DNA of 64,000 nt, from the NCBI RefSeq assembly GCF_012489685.1, contig NC_080042.1, forward strand, positions 34,167,158 to 34,231,157, given 5' to 3'. This DNA is from Lotus japonicus. Its lineage: Eukaryota > Streptophyta > Magnoliopsida > Fabales > Fabaceae. Positions 54,241 through 64,000 of the stretch are shown here, one piece after another. The notes under the pieces are model-generated. The model ran no database searches. It was not told the DNA's origin and saw only the letters and a program-made list of their open reading frames with translations. The first letter of the stretch is position 1. Every line of letters starts with the position of its first letter. The translations under genes and the position numbers were made by a program.

Positions 54241-54875
54241 GTGGACAGGGGAAACGTACCGTAAGGGGGTGGCAATGGTGACATTGCGGTTGGAGTTCTT
54301 GGTTTGGAGTCTTGAAGCCATAAAAAGAAAAGGTACAGGAAATGAAATTACTTTGAAGTTGTAAAGACTCACCGGAAGGAAGGGCGGCGCGTGGGGCACT
54401 GTGAGAATTGAGGAAATGATATGTTGAAGGGGTTTCGCACGTAAAAAAGGTGGCCAGGAGTTGGGGTTGTGAAAGGAGTAAGGGGTGGGGAAACAACGTC
54501 TTTGTAGGAGGGGGATGATGATAATGATGGGAAACGTGTGAGGAGGTGTTGTGGGCAGTTGTTGAGAAACGTGGAGGGAAGGTGGAAAATAGTGCACCAT
54601 ACCGACGGAGAAATGATTGCAGTTGTGAGATTTCGGGGAGTGGGAATGGAGCAATAAAGGGAAACTGCAACAGTTGAAGCTAATTGGTTCAAATTCAAAC
54701 TGGCAGGCTTTGTGGGGATTTGAGGGGACGTTTCAAGGAGGGCAGTTGGGATTCTGCAGACCTATGCTGCCACGTGGCATTGGCCTAATGCGTGTCAAGC
54801 CACCACGATTCATAACACACGCGCGACTGCAATTGGGCGAGAAAGTCAAGCGTCATCATCGTCCGTCGCCACAAG
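54241..54875. other. No gene recognised
   Basis: Flank of ORF H up to the LTR of element I. Long minus-strand frames here are Pro/His/Ser-rich and lack any family motif. It may be the leader of the element that carried H. Confidence 0.4.
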
Positions 54876-57054
54876 TGTAAGACCTGGATTTACAGAACAA
54901 GTTAATTTCCGACTCACGCGTAGAATCAGTGTAAGCGTGATAGGAGTTTGGGGTTTGAGAAAGATTAATGAAGAAGAAAGCTCAGGAATTGCTTGAGGAA
55001 CGTTGCGTAGTCGCTGTAGGAATTAGTGCGAGTTGTCTGCACACCTGCTTTGTGGCGAGCGTGTCCAGAATAGGCTAATTTCGCTTTAGAGCAACGTTTT
55101 AAGTGAGATTTCGAATCCTTGGAAAATTTAAAGATTCTCTTTATTTTTCCTTCGACCAGCGTTTCATTTCGGAACTCTGGACCGTACGCACGATAGTATT
55201 CACTTTTCGGAAGTCCGACGACGCTAATTTCTTTGCTTCGAAACCCTAGATTCGAGCGATGGATGAAGACTTTTTATATTCGAGACTTCTAACGAAGTTT
55301 CCGTCCGCGCTACCAGATTTGTTTCGACATTTCCAATCTTTCTTCAGAAGGAAGTTTTGTCGTTTGAGCATCACAGCAAAAAGTAGTTTTTCGGTACAGA
55401 TTAACTTACACCGCTTTTGGGATTTTAGATATCGTTTTTCCCAAATCATAGATATTTTTTTTGAGTTCTGGAATTCTGACGCCAGAATCTCTCTTAGAAT
55501 TCATTGGTGAACGTGCTGCAAAAATCGAAATCGTAAAATTTTCATTTTCCCGCGATTTCACCTGCCTATAAATAGCTCGAAAAAGCAAAATATCTTCATT
55601 TCTTCCATCTTGGGGCCGCGAGTTTGAGGGATCTTGGGGGAGAAGATATTTTCGCGAAAACTTGACTGATCTTCGTGCAGTTCGTCCCTACTTCGAGGTA
55701 CCGAGATAACTAACACGGTTCTTACCTCTGATTACTGTTTCTATTGCGTTTCTGAAGTCGTTTCTGTGCTCACAGTTTTGAGCTTTTTGTAAAACTGTCC
55801 GTTTTCTCTGATTTCTTGCTTGGGTTATCTTCCCTACGTTCCCAAGAGTCTAAAACCTCTGTCAGTAATCGCCGATTGCGATCGAGCTGTCCAGGATTTG
55901 AAAAACTGTTTCAAAACCCCTTTTGGCGCACATTTCAAAACATTATTGTCGAAAAGTCGTAATCTGACTTCGTGCCTTTAGGATTTGTTGTCACGGATGT
56001 CGTTAGGATCATTGCTGTCAAATTTGTTTTCCGAACTGATAACTTTGAGGTTTGAGCTTTTATTTTGGACCAAAACGCCCCTGAACGGCCGTATTTTGAT
56101 CCGATTGTCCGAAAATTGTTCCGACAGTTTCTGTGCCTTAGTTTTACCCTAAAACTACCTTGTGAATAGATTTGATCGAAGAAAAAGAGCCGGAGCTCTT
56201 TTTCCTTAATGGCCGAGAGCTATTCCTTTAGGGGGGAGTTTTCGTTTTCGAAAACTTGTCTTTTCGTACCCGATTGTCGTATTCTGAAGCTTTAATGCTT
56301 TGTCTATCGTTTATGTGTTGTATTGTAATCGAACTAATCGATTTTGTTTGGATTCTGCTTTGTTTTTCTCCGAGGTTCAGTTGAAGGAACTTTGGAAGTT
56401 TCGAAGCTTTCGTGTGAAGGAGATTTTAATTTCGAGGCTGGATTAGCTCGAGGTTAGGGCAACTTACTAATAGTTATGATTGCATGATAGACGTCGATAA
56501 ATTCGACTTATGCTTTATCTGATGTTGATTGTGATGATGAGTTGATGTTATGATGTTTTTCCATAACTTGTGATATTGTGATATTGTTGTGATATTGTTG
56601 TGATATTGATGGATTGTGCGTTTTGACGCGATTTCGGAGTGGGGAACCTCTGAACTGGTTAAAGTTGGTGTTTCGGGTTGGATGAACAACCCTAGGAAAG
56701 TCCAAATGTGGGGTTTGAGACTTAGCCATATGTTGGTATTCGTTGGAATTCCTAGACTTTCCCCGGGAAATGTATTTTGGGTGGTTGATCTTTGAAAACT
56801 TAGAATGATAAAGCTTTGAAAACTAAAGACTTGGGAAACCTAGACGTTGGGAAATAAACTCATAACCTGACTAATCTGAATTGGAATCATGTTTATTAAC
56901 GTTAAGTATAGGAAAACTAAAGGGGAAAATATTTACGAAAGACGGGGAAAAGACGACTTTTGTTGTGGGTTTTGGAATTGGGGAAAGCCACTGAGGTGAG
57001 CTACGGTGATGATTGAAAGTCACCGAGTACTCTAGTACTCTTGAGTTGTGGTTG

Positions 57055-57515
57055 TTCGAGTCGTGTTGTATTGACCGATACTGACTCTGGGCTTTGATTT
57101 TGGGTTTCATTGTTGGAGTTGTGTTGTATTGACCGACACTAAACTCCCGAGTACTTTACGTACTCTTGTTGTTGGGGTTGTTTTGTATTGACCGACACTA
57201 ATCCCTTGGGTTATCTTGTTGTTTGGGCTGTGTTGTATTGACCGACACTAGACCCTTGTGTACTCTTGTGGTTGGAGCTGTGTTGTATTGACCGACACTC
57301 AGTGCTCTTGTTGTTGGGGTGGTGTTGTATTGACCGACACTAAACCCTTGGATTCTATTGTGGTGGGAGTTGTGTTGTATTGACCGACACTAACTTCGAC
57401 TCGTGTTGTATTGACCGACACTGACTCTGGCTTTGTTTGTGGGTTTGTGGTGGGAGTTGTGTTGTATTTACCGACACTAACTCCGAGTTGTGTTGTATTG
57501 ACCGACACTAACTCT
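57055..57515. repeat. Interspersed minisatellite, ten TTGTATTGACCGACA units
   Basis: The core GTGTTGTATTGACCGACACT recurs ten times at 29-59-base spacing, alternating with CCTTGGGTT/TTGTTG-type linkers. One copy reads TTTACCGACA. No CRISPR-like regularity. Confidence 0.85.
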
Positions 57516-57599
57516 TGGGTTGTTTTGAGATTGAATTTGAGCTACATGTTTGTGTGGTGAGGACGATTCAATGTTTGGCTAACCATATTGCATCAATCG

Positions 57600-57852
57600 G
57601 GTGAATAACGGGAATGGTTCACCTGTGCATCTTTTGGTGAATAACGGGAATGGTTCACCAATGTGTTAATGATGAATAACGGGAATGGTTCATCATACGG
57701 TGAATAACGGGAATGGTTCATCAAGGGTGAATAACGGGAACGGTTCACCAAGGATGAATAACGGGAATGGTTCATCCAGGATGAAAAACGGGAATGGTTC
57801 ATCCATAGTGAAGAACGGGAATGCTTCACTTGTGGCGAACGGGAACGCGTCA
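57600..57852. repeat. Minisatellite of GAATAACGGGAATGGTTCA units
   Basis: Eight to nine copies with spacing tightening from about 38 to 27 bases; the last copies diverge (GAAGAACGGGAATGC, GAACGGGAACGCG). It creates a spurious NNGNGSS-type frame. Confidence 0.85.
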
Positions 57853-58732
57853 CAATCCGGATCATATTGTGCATTTCATGCATACATTCATTCTGACTGG
57901 GATTGTGTGCTGTTTGATTTATTGAAGCATTGTGAGAGCCGATAACATGCTAGGATTATCTATATGTTTATATAACAACATATATATCTATACCCCATAT
58001 CACATGTTGAGTGTATATCTACTTATTTCCGTGAGTTGACCCTAGCGTCTTGGCTTTGGTTTCATGATTGTGTTTGGGCGATCGGCCTGCTGCCAGATGT
58101 CGACGGTGGATTGGGTATCGACGGTCTCTCCCTCGGGGGGGATCAGGTTTGAGTTGGAGGACCGTACTGACGAGCGTGGACGTCTGACGGAGAGAGTTCT
58201 ACGACGCATGGAGCTGAGCTTCAACTTGCCGTCTTCAGTTCGCTGTGGACTCGGTTATGTGAGCAGTAATGGAAGGGTAGGTTTAGGCAGGCGTCATATT
58301 TTGTGTAGAGCTCTGATTCGTCTTACTTTTGGGACAGTGTAGGTTCCCGACGCATGGCTTTTCGTGTGGTTCTCTTATTGAGGGATCACAGTGAGTTAGT
58401 CGGACTGTAGGGGTTTTGTTTAGGCCATTTTGAGGCCGACTTTCTACTTGTGGATTGTAATTACAACTTTCTCACTCACACTTCTGGGTCTGTATATATT
58501 TGCCTACGGGCACACTACTTTGGAGTCACTGCGAGTGCGCGTGACATCGGAGTGCAGCTGAGGCTGTACATGTTTATATTTGATGTATATTGGTTAGTTC
58601 AGTGGTTGGGCTATGTCTTTATTTTCTATTGCTTGATTTAAAAGGAATCAAACGAAAAAAAATTACCTGTTTTCAGCGTGAAGTCTATTTTTGGTTACTA
58701 GAGTGACATCTGGAAATCGGGGTGTTACATTG

Positions 58733-58744
58733 TGGTATCAGAGC
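58733..58744 (+). promoter_or_regulatory. Primer binding site of element I (initiator tRNA-Met type)
   Basis: TGGTATCAGAGC, three bases after the LTR end at 58729. The leader 58745-58938 follows, without features. Confidence 0.92.
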
Positions 58745-58938
58745 TTAGTCGAGTCTTTTGGGAGTCTTTGGGGAATAGGTCTTCTGTGCTAGGTTGTGTG
58801 ACTCTGCAAAGAGTGAAAATTGATTGTCTGCAGAGCGATTTTCGCTCTAATTGCTTGCATTACTACTTAATCGGATTGAGTGGTTTGTTTAGTGCTTCCG
58901 TAGAGTTAGTACTAATTGGACGTTTGATGAGATAGAGT

Positions 58939-59784
58939 ATGGTGGACCTTAACCGGATGGCGGAGGCAATAGCTACACTGATCGAGGCAATGATGAACCA
59001 GGCTGCGGAAGACGCTTATATGCGCGCTGAAGAGGCTGCACGTGAGCATCATCAACGACTGATGGCGACGACAATGTATCAACAAAGAGGAATGAACCGA
59101 ACAGGAGCTGGGGGACCAATGAGGTCAGGTTCCCAAGGCTACAATGGAAGGGAGAGCTACCATCAGTGGGGACCATATCAGCGTCCCGAGAGAAGAGATC
59201 TTATCTCAAGAGCGTACAAACCAACGACTGCTGATACTAGAGGGAAGCCAGTTGGTGACAAGGGTGTGATATGTTTTTGTTGCAGAAAGTTTGGGCATTT
59301 TGCTAACAGGTGCTCAGTGATTGGACGAAGATGCTTCAAGTGTAACCGAGAGGGGCATCTAGCTGTGAATTGCAAGACACTCCAGGAGGGGACGTCTGAT
59401 AGTAAGATGAAAAGGAATGATGCTACCGGAGTGACAGGAAACAAGACTTCGGGAAAAACAGTGACGTGTTACAGGTGCAGGAAAGGGGGGCACTACAGTA
59501 ACAAGTGTCCAGTCGGGGGATCTCTATGCTTCAACTGTGGGGAAAGCGGGCACTATGCCAGTAGGTGCAAGATCAAAGAAAGTCTATGCTTCAATTGCAA
59601 CCAACCGGGACATTTCTCCAGAGGTTGTAAGGCACCCAAGGGCGAATCATCAGGGAATGCTGGGAAAGGAAAACAACTTGCTGCAGAGGAAGAGGTTTAC
59701 ACCAAGGAGGGTGCAAGAGCTGAGGAGTTGAATGAGGAAGGACGTGGGAACAACGGTAATATTTTGACTGTTCTCTTATTCTAG
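58939..59784 (+). CDS. Gag-derived protein with five CCHC zinc knuckles
   Basis: 281 codons from the ATG at 58939. Residues 1-50 are a helical Ala/Met/Glu-rich stretch, and 50-105 are Gly/Arg/Tyr-rich. Then come five C-X2-C-X4-H-X4-C knuckles starting at C112, C132, C177, C197 and C217, the last two nearly alike (LCFNC). The capsid-type gag domain (Retrotrans_gag), which in Tekay elements lies between N-terminus and knuckles, is absent. The tail is acidic. Host CNBP-like proteins also have knuckle arrays, but the position right after the primer site identifies it as element gag. Likely an RNA-binding nucleocapsid remnant. The open frame is notable because pol downstream is decayed. Confidence 0.8.
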   Translation: MVDLNRMAEAIATLIEAMMNQAAEDAYMRAEEAAREHHQRLMATTMYQQRGMNRTGAGGPMRSGSQGYNGRESYHQWGPYQRPERRDLISRAYKPTTADTRGKPVGDKGVICFCCRKFGHFANRCSVIGRRCFKCNREGHLAVNCKTLQEGTSDSKMKRNDATGVTGNKTSGKTVTCYRCRKGGHYSNKCPVGGSLCFNCGESGHYASRCKIKESLCFNCNQPGHFSRGCKAPKGESSGNAGKGKQLAAEEEVYTKEGARAEELNEEGRGNNGNILTVLLF

Positions 59785-60290
59785 AAACAACCTACTCCTT
59801 CATCTTTGAAACGAGGGTGACGCGTCTAACTTGTATTTACTACTTAGACTATGATCTTATGATTATTATTCCTAGTAGGACCTTATTTGAAGTTGCTCGT
59901 GATTTAACTATAGAAGTTACACGAGGTCTGGAATAGCACGCTGAGCTAGGAAGTTGTTTTACCGATGCGTCGATAAGGAAGCTAGGATCTCAGGGAGATT
60001 CCTTATGGGTACGATACGTAGGATTTTACGGCGTTTAGTTTTGAAGCGGAGTCGTCAAGGATCTAGAAGGTAGGAGAGACCCAGATGTGCTTGGTACTCC
60101 AAAAAAAAAAATTTGAGATTTTTGTTGATGTTGTTCTGAAGAGGTACCTGGACTGAGGCGTGTGAATCAAGTTTTCAGACACTGAAGGAACGGTTGACGA
60201 CGTCACCTGTGCTTACTTTGCCACAACCGGAGGAACCTTATGAAGTTTAGTGTGATGCTTCGTATCAAGGCTTGGGATGTAATATCAGGA
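59782..60290 (+). pseudogene. pol: Decayed protease and RNase H remnants of element I
   Basis: Directly after gag, the reading LETTYSFIFETRVTRLT (59782 onward) resembles the Gypsy protease start GATHSFI, with its Asp-Ser-Gly motif lost. At 60149-60250 WTEACESSFQTLKERL, then VLTLPQPEEPYE and CDASYQGLG matches the Tekay RT/RNase H junction, with a stop inside. The RT core between them is missing, so pol has lost at least about 1.5 kb. Confidence 0.6.
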
Positions 60291-62426
60291 TATTTGTGAC
60301 TACTGGAGGATAGGAACTCATTGACTGTTCCAGTGGGTTTTTCTAAATTTCCACCTTCGATGTATTAGGCCTGATCAACCTAATATTGAGGGGGTGATAT
60401 TCGGAATCACAGCTGGTAATGGACCTTGATAGAAGGATGTGTAGGATGAATTTGAGTTGATTGAGGATTAGTCGGATTTGGGATGAAAGTTCGTGTTAAG
60501 CACTTGATTGTAAAAGATTAAGATTTAAATCTTTGGAAGTCAATGAGTGTCGTATAGACATTAATTGGTTAGTTCGTGTGATTACTCCAAGTACAGGTAG
60601 ACTAGGTCAAGAGATTTACTGCTGGAAAAGTATTAAGTAGTTTCTCGGAAGTTATGAAGTCATGGGTTATGTGATTGCTGAGTGGAATTGTTAGAGACTA
60701 AATAGGTTGGATTTAATCAAGTTTTAGATGATAGCTTGATGGTAGTAAGATTGAGAAGAATTAACTCTGAACTAGATTGTTATAGTCGAGTTCGAGGAAT
60801 AAGTTTTGCTAAGCGTCGATTTAATATGTGGAGACATTATAGTCTTAAGAGATGAATTTTCACTTGAAAAGTGTTGGATTAATGATTAAGTTGGAGAAAG
60901 AAAGTTTTAGCATAAGTTGAATACTTGAGGTTGTTGATATGGATTCCAAAGAAATATGCTAAGATTACTAAGTGAGATTTACTAACTTGGATTGAAATCT
61001 TAGGGTTAAGATTTATCTTGAGAGTCGGGAATCGCGTACGAGTAGGAGATCTTATGGTTGTAGGTGTGACAATAGGAGTTGAATCTTAGAAGATTGAAGA
61101 CCTGAAGGTGAGTTTCGGGTTAAGACCATTGAGGTATAGTATAAGAGGGATCTTGAAGTAAAGGAATTCTGGGTTGTGTAGAGTGTTAAGGTTGGTTATA
61201 AGTTGGTGATCGATTGATGTTGGTTATGAGGTTGCGGACATAATGACCATGTGATAAGATTTGAATGATGTTAGCATAATAAGTTATGATTATGGGTATC
61301 AGGATCAAGTGGTGAGTGTGAAAGCATGACGACACTTATCAGGTCGTTTGGGTAAGTGAAGGAGTTATAGTTTTTAAGAAACGGATATTCATTTAAGAAG
61401 TATTGAAGGATTAAAGGTCATTAGAGGACCAAACTTGGTGAAGGTTTAGGTTTTAAATCTATGAATGTCTGTCTAAGGTGTGTAGGACTCGAAGTTTGTC
61501 AGAATTTGATTGAGAGATTAAGAAGTTGATTGACGAGATGGTGATTGAGTGACAAAAAGGAAAGTGTTAGTATTAAGATGAATACTTGAAGTTGTTATGT
61601 TTGGACAAGTTTCTTAGAGCCTAAGAGTGAATGAAACTTTGTTATGGATTTTGATGATGCATATTATGGTTAACAAGTGAATTTTACTAAGTTGAATGAG
61701 AATCCTAGGGCTAAGGTTGACCTAGTGAGCTGAGATTTATGTACATTTGAGAGATTTAGTGGTGTTAGCGGTTACGATAACAGTTAAATCTCAGAATGTT
61801 GAAGGATCGGATGATGAAATGGCTAGGGATTTCAGTAAGTGTAAATAGGTTTGAGTGAGGGAAGTTTTGAGGAAGAAGATGATAATGATGGATTGTTAGA
61901 TATTAAGAGGAGGATTATCTTATAAGTTGTTGATAGATTGATGTTGAAGGGGATAAGATTAGTGAAGGACAAGAAATAAGGACATAAGTCGAGGTTTAAT
62001 TCGAGTAGTGACTAAGTAGAAGTTTGATTTCTGGATGTTTGTAAAGATAGTTACGAAGTTGGAGGTATGTTAATGGACTAGCGGTTTCCAAGGGGATGTA
62101 TCGTCTAGGAGTTATCGAACGGACAAGTGGAGTTTTGGACTGTAGATGAAGATCACGAGGACAAGTTGAGTATTTACTTTGAAATGACAAAGAGGCACCG
62201 AGTTTAAGAAGAATTTCGGACGACCGAAGGTAAAGAAGCAAGTGGTTAAGATTATGCGACTGCACGGAGTGTCAACCGGTATCATTTCAAGGAGAGATTC
62301 GACGCAAGTGATCGAGCCAGACGACATGAAGTTGAATGATGGTTCGTCTTTTGAGACGCCGACAGTTAGCAATGGGGATAGAAGAGTGGAACAATTAAGG
62401 GGAAAACAGATTGCTTAAGTAAAGGT
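60291..62426 (+). other. C-poor, gene-less interior of element I with diverged duplication
   Basis: No ORF of note. Strong strand asymmetry: for example 60421-60480 has 3 C and 21 G. Segments 60890-61230 and 61552-61950 share phrases in the same order (GAATACTTGA, then GATTTACTAA/AATTTTACTAAG, then TAAGTTG and GATTGATGTTG), indicating an old duplication of roughly 660-720 bases. Confidence 0.6.
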
Positions 62427-62551
62427 TATGAGGAACAATGACCCGGGCAACACTACATGGGAATTGGAAGACAAGATAAAGAAACTGTATCCCGGACTTT
62501 TTGCAGAACTCTGAGTTTCGAGGACGAAACTTTCTTTTTGGAGGGGAGTAT
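62427..62551 (+). pseudogene. 3' end of pol (integrase C-terminus) and purine tract of element I
   Basis: Reads NDPGNTTWELEDKIKKLYPG, then LFAEL and a stop, like the chromodomain-proximal end of Tekay pol (WEPEDKM...YP.LF). Then comes the usual TTCGAGGACGAAACTTTCTT block and the purine tract GGAGGGGAG (62540-62548) ahead of the 3' LTR. Confidence 0.7.
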
Positions 62552-64000
62552 TGTAAGACCTGGATTTACAGAACAAGTTAATTTCCGACTCACGCGTAGA
62601 ATCGGTGTAAGCGTGACAGGAGTTTGGGGTTTGAGAAAGATTGATGAAGAAGAAAGCTCAGGAATTGCTTAAGGAACGTTGCGTAGTCACTGTAGGAATT
62701 AGTGCGAGTTGTCTGCACACCTGCTTTGTGGCGAGCGTGTCCAGAAAAGGCTAATTTCACTTTAGAGCAACGTTTTAAGTGAGATTTCGAATCCTTGGAA
62801 AATTTAAAGATTCTATTTATTTTTCCTTCGACCAGCGTTTCATTTCGGAACTCTGGACTGTACGCACGATAGTATTCACTTTTCGGAAGTCCGACGACGC
62901 TAATTTCTTTGCTTCGAAACCCTAGATTCGAGCGATGGATGAAGACTTTTTCTATTTGGGACTTCTAACGAAGTTTCCGTCCGCGTTGCCAGATTTGTTT
63001 CGACATTTCCAATCTTTCTTCAGAAGGAAGTTTTGTCGTTTGAGCATCACAGCAAAAAGTAGTTTTTCGGGACAGATTAACTTACACCGCTTTTGGGATT
63101 TTAGATATCGTTTTTCCCAAATCATAGATATTTGTTTTGAGTTCTGGAATTCTGACGCCAGAATCTCTCTTAGAATTCATTGGTGAACGTGCTGCAAAAA
63201 TCGGAATCGCGAAATTTTCATTTTCCCGCGATTTCACCTGCCTATAAATAGCTCAAAAAAGCAAAATATCTTCATTTCTTCCATCTTGGGGCCGCGAGTT
63301 TGAGGGATCTTGGGGGAGAAGATATTTTCGCGAAAACTTGACTGATCTTCGTGCAGTTCGTCCCTACTTCGAGGTACCGAGGTAACTAACACGATTCTTA
63401 CCTCTGATTACTGTTTCTATTGCGTTTCTGAAGTCGTTTCTGTGCTCACAGTTTTGAGCTTTTTGTAAAACTGTCCGTTTTCTCTGATTTCTTTCTTGGG
63501 TTATCTTCCCTACGTTCCCAAGAGTCTAAAACCTCTGTCAGTAATCGCCGATTGCGATCAAGCTGTCCAGGATTTGAAAAACTGTTTCAAAACCCCTTTT
63601 GGCGCACATTTCAAAACTTTATTGTCGAAAAGTCGTAATCTGACTTCGTGCCTTTAGGATTTGTTGTCACGGATGTCGTTAGGATCATTGCTGTCAAATT
63701 TGTTTTCCGAACTGATAACTTTGAGGTTTTGAGCTTTTATTTTGGACCAAAACGCCCCTGAACGGCCGTATTTTGATCCGATTGTCCGAAAATTGTTCCG
63801 ACAGTTTCTGTGCCTTAGTTTTACCCTAAAACTACCTTGTGAACAGATTTGATCGAAGAAAAAGAGCCGGAGCTCTTTTTCCTTAATGGCCGAGAGCTAT
63901 TCCTTTAGGGGGGAGTTTTCGTTTTCGAAAACTTGTCTTTTCGTACCCGATTGTCGTATTCTGAAGCTTTAATGCTTTGTCTATCTTTTATGTGTTGTAT
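62552..64000 (+). repeat. 3' LTR of element I, cut by the window end
   Basis: TGTAAGACCTGGATTTACAG onward matches 54876-56324 with scattered differences. The minisatellite part lies beyond the window. Confidence 0.9.

Larger units (their letters stand above)
54876..58729 (+). repeat. 5' LTR of element I
   Basis: 3854 bases, TGTAAGACCTGG to GGGGTGTTACA. Contains two minisatellites (57055-57515 and 57600-57852). Confidence 0.9.
54876..64000 (+). mobile_element. Element I: Tekay-like Gypsy element, incomplete in window
   Basis: 5' LTR 54876-58729, primer site 58733-58744, a zinc-knuckle ORF, a decayed interior, a purine tract, and the 3' LTR from 62552, cut by the window end after 1449 bases. 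The internal region is 3822 bases, short for an autonomous element. About twenty differences over the first 1449 LTR bases (by eye) suggest moderate age. Confidence 0.88.

Noticed and set aside
54369..54698. Several overlapping His/Pro/Ser-rich minus-strand frames.
   Set aside because: Three frames are open at once because of low-complexity composition, and none has a known motif.
57055..57852. Regular short repeats that might suggest a CRISPR array.
   Set aside because: The units are direct, diverged and unevenly spaced, lie in an LTR of a plant element, and have no unique spacers or cas genes.
57593..57945. Open frames with NNGNGSS or NHSRYSP repeats on both strands.
   Set aside because: They are translations of the minisatellite and have no start context or conservation.
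58939..59784. Host CNBP-like zinc-knuckle protein.
   Set aside because: It lies 195 bases after a tRNA-Met primer site and an LTR and is followed by Gypsy protease and RNase H remnants, so it is element gag.
1..64000. tRNA, rRNA or known small RNA genes.
   Set aside because: None recognised. The only tRNA-like matches are the 12-base primer binding sites.

Overview
This is a plant nuclear window, almost certainly from a legume (Fabaceae). The repeats are dominated by SIRE/Maximus-lineage Copia elements with a third ORF after pol and by Tekay-like chromovirus LTRs, and the only recognisable host gene is an S-protein homologue (SPH) at 720-1118. The lineage names and the legume call rest on recognised motifs and family resemblance, not on a database search.

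Layout. 1-3229: AT-rich DNA with the SPH gene. 3230-5022: debris, namely a fragment of a gypsy-type ORF, an 85-bp LTR tip and a 1.1-kb palindrome made of two head-to-head SIRE U3 fragments. From 5023 the window is a nest of LTR retrotransposons, labelled here A to I. A: old SIRE element on the minus strand (5023-8000, continuing at 21486-21865). B: SIRE element on the plus strand (8001-21485) inserted in A; its ORFs are broken and it carries a solo LTR (18109-19466, TSD GAGCT). D: minus-strand Copia element (3' LTR 21866-22634 plus 34741-35312, then ORF3 and pol pieces to about 47887) inserted in A. C: complete young SIRE element (22635-34735, 12.1 kb, TSD ACCGT) inside the LTR of D. E: solo Tekay-like LTR (39213-47160, TSD GTGAA) inside the pol of D. 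F: non-autonomous element (39757-44666, TSD CACCT) inside E, with 2.36-kb LTRs around a 191-bp interior. G: Copia gag fragment (49057-49440) cut by D2, a second copy of the D family (49441 to about 52590). H: gypsy-type ORF remnant (about 52590-54240). I: Tekay-like element running off the right edge (54876 to beyond 64000).

How the genes fit together. Element C has what a SIRE element needs: tRNA-Met primer site, gag with UBN2 and zinc knuckle, pol in the +1 frame (protease, integrase, RT, RNase H), an ORF3 of 952 codons, polypurine tract and near-identical LTRs. Between ORF3 and the 3' LTR, on the opposite strand, A, B and C all carry a small coiled-coil ORF of about 130 codons. Each copy has a TATA-like box 59-63 bases upstream of its ATG. 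This conserved antisense gene is the best candidate in the window for something under-described.

Other points of note: the foldback U3 palindrome; an extra 3'-internal stub outside the 5' LTR of B; the extreme interior deletion of F; a capsid-less gag-like protein with five zinc knuckles in I, followed by a decayed, C-poor interior; and several minisatellites inside LTRs. By-eye LTR comparison suggests C and F are young while B and I are older.
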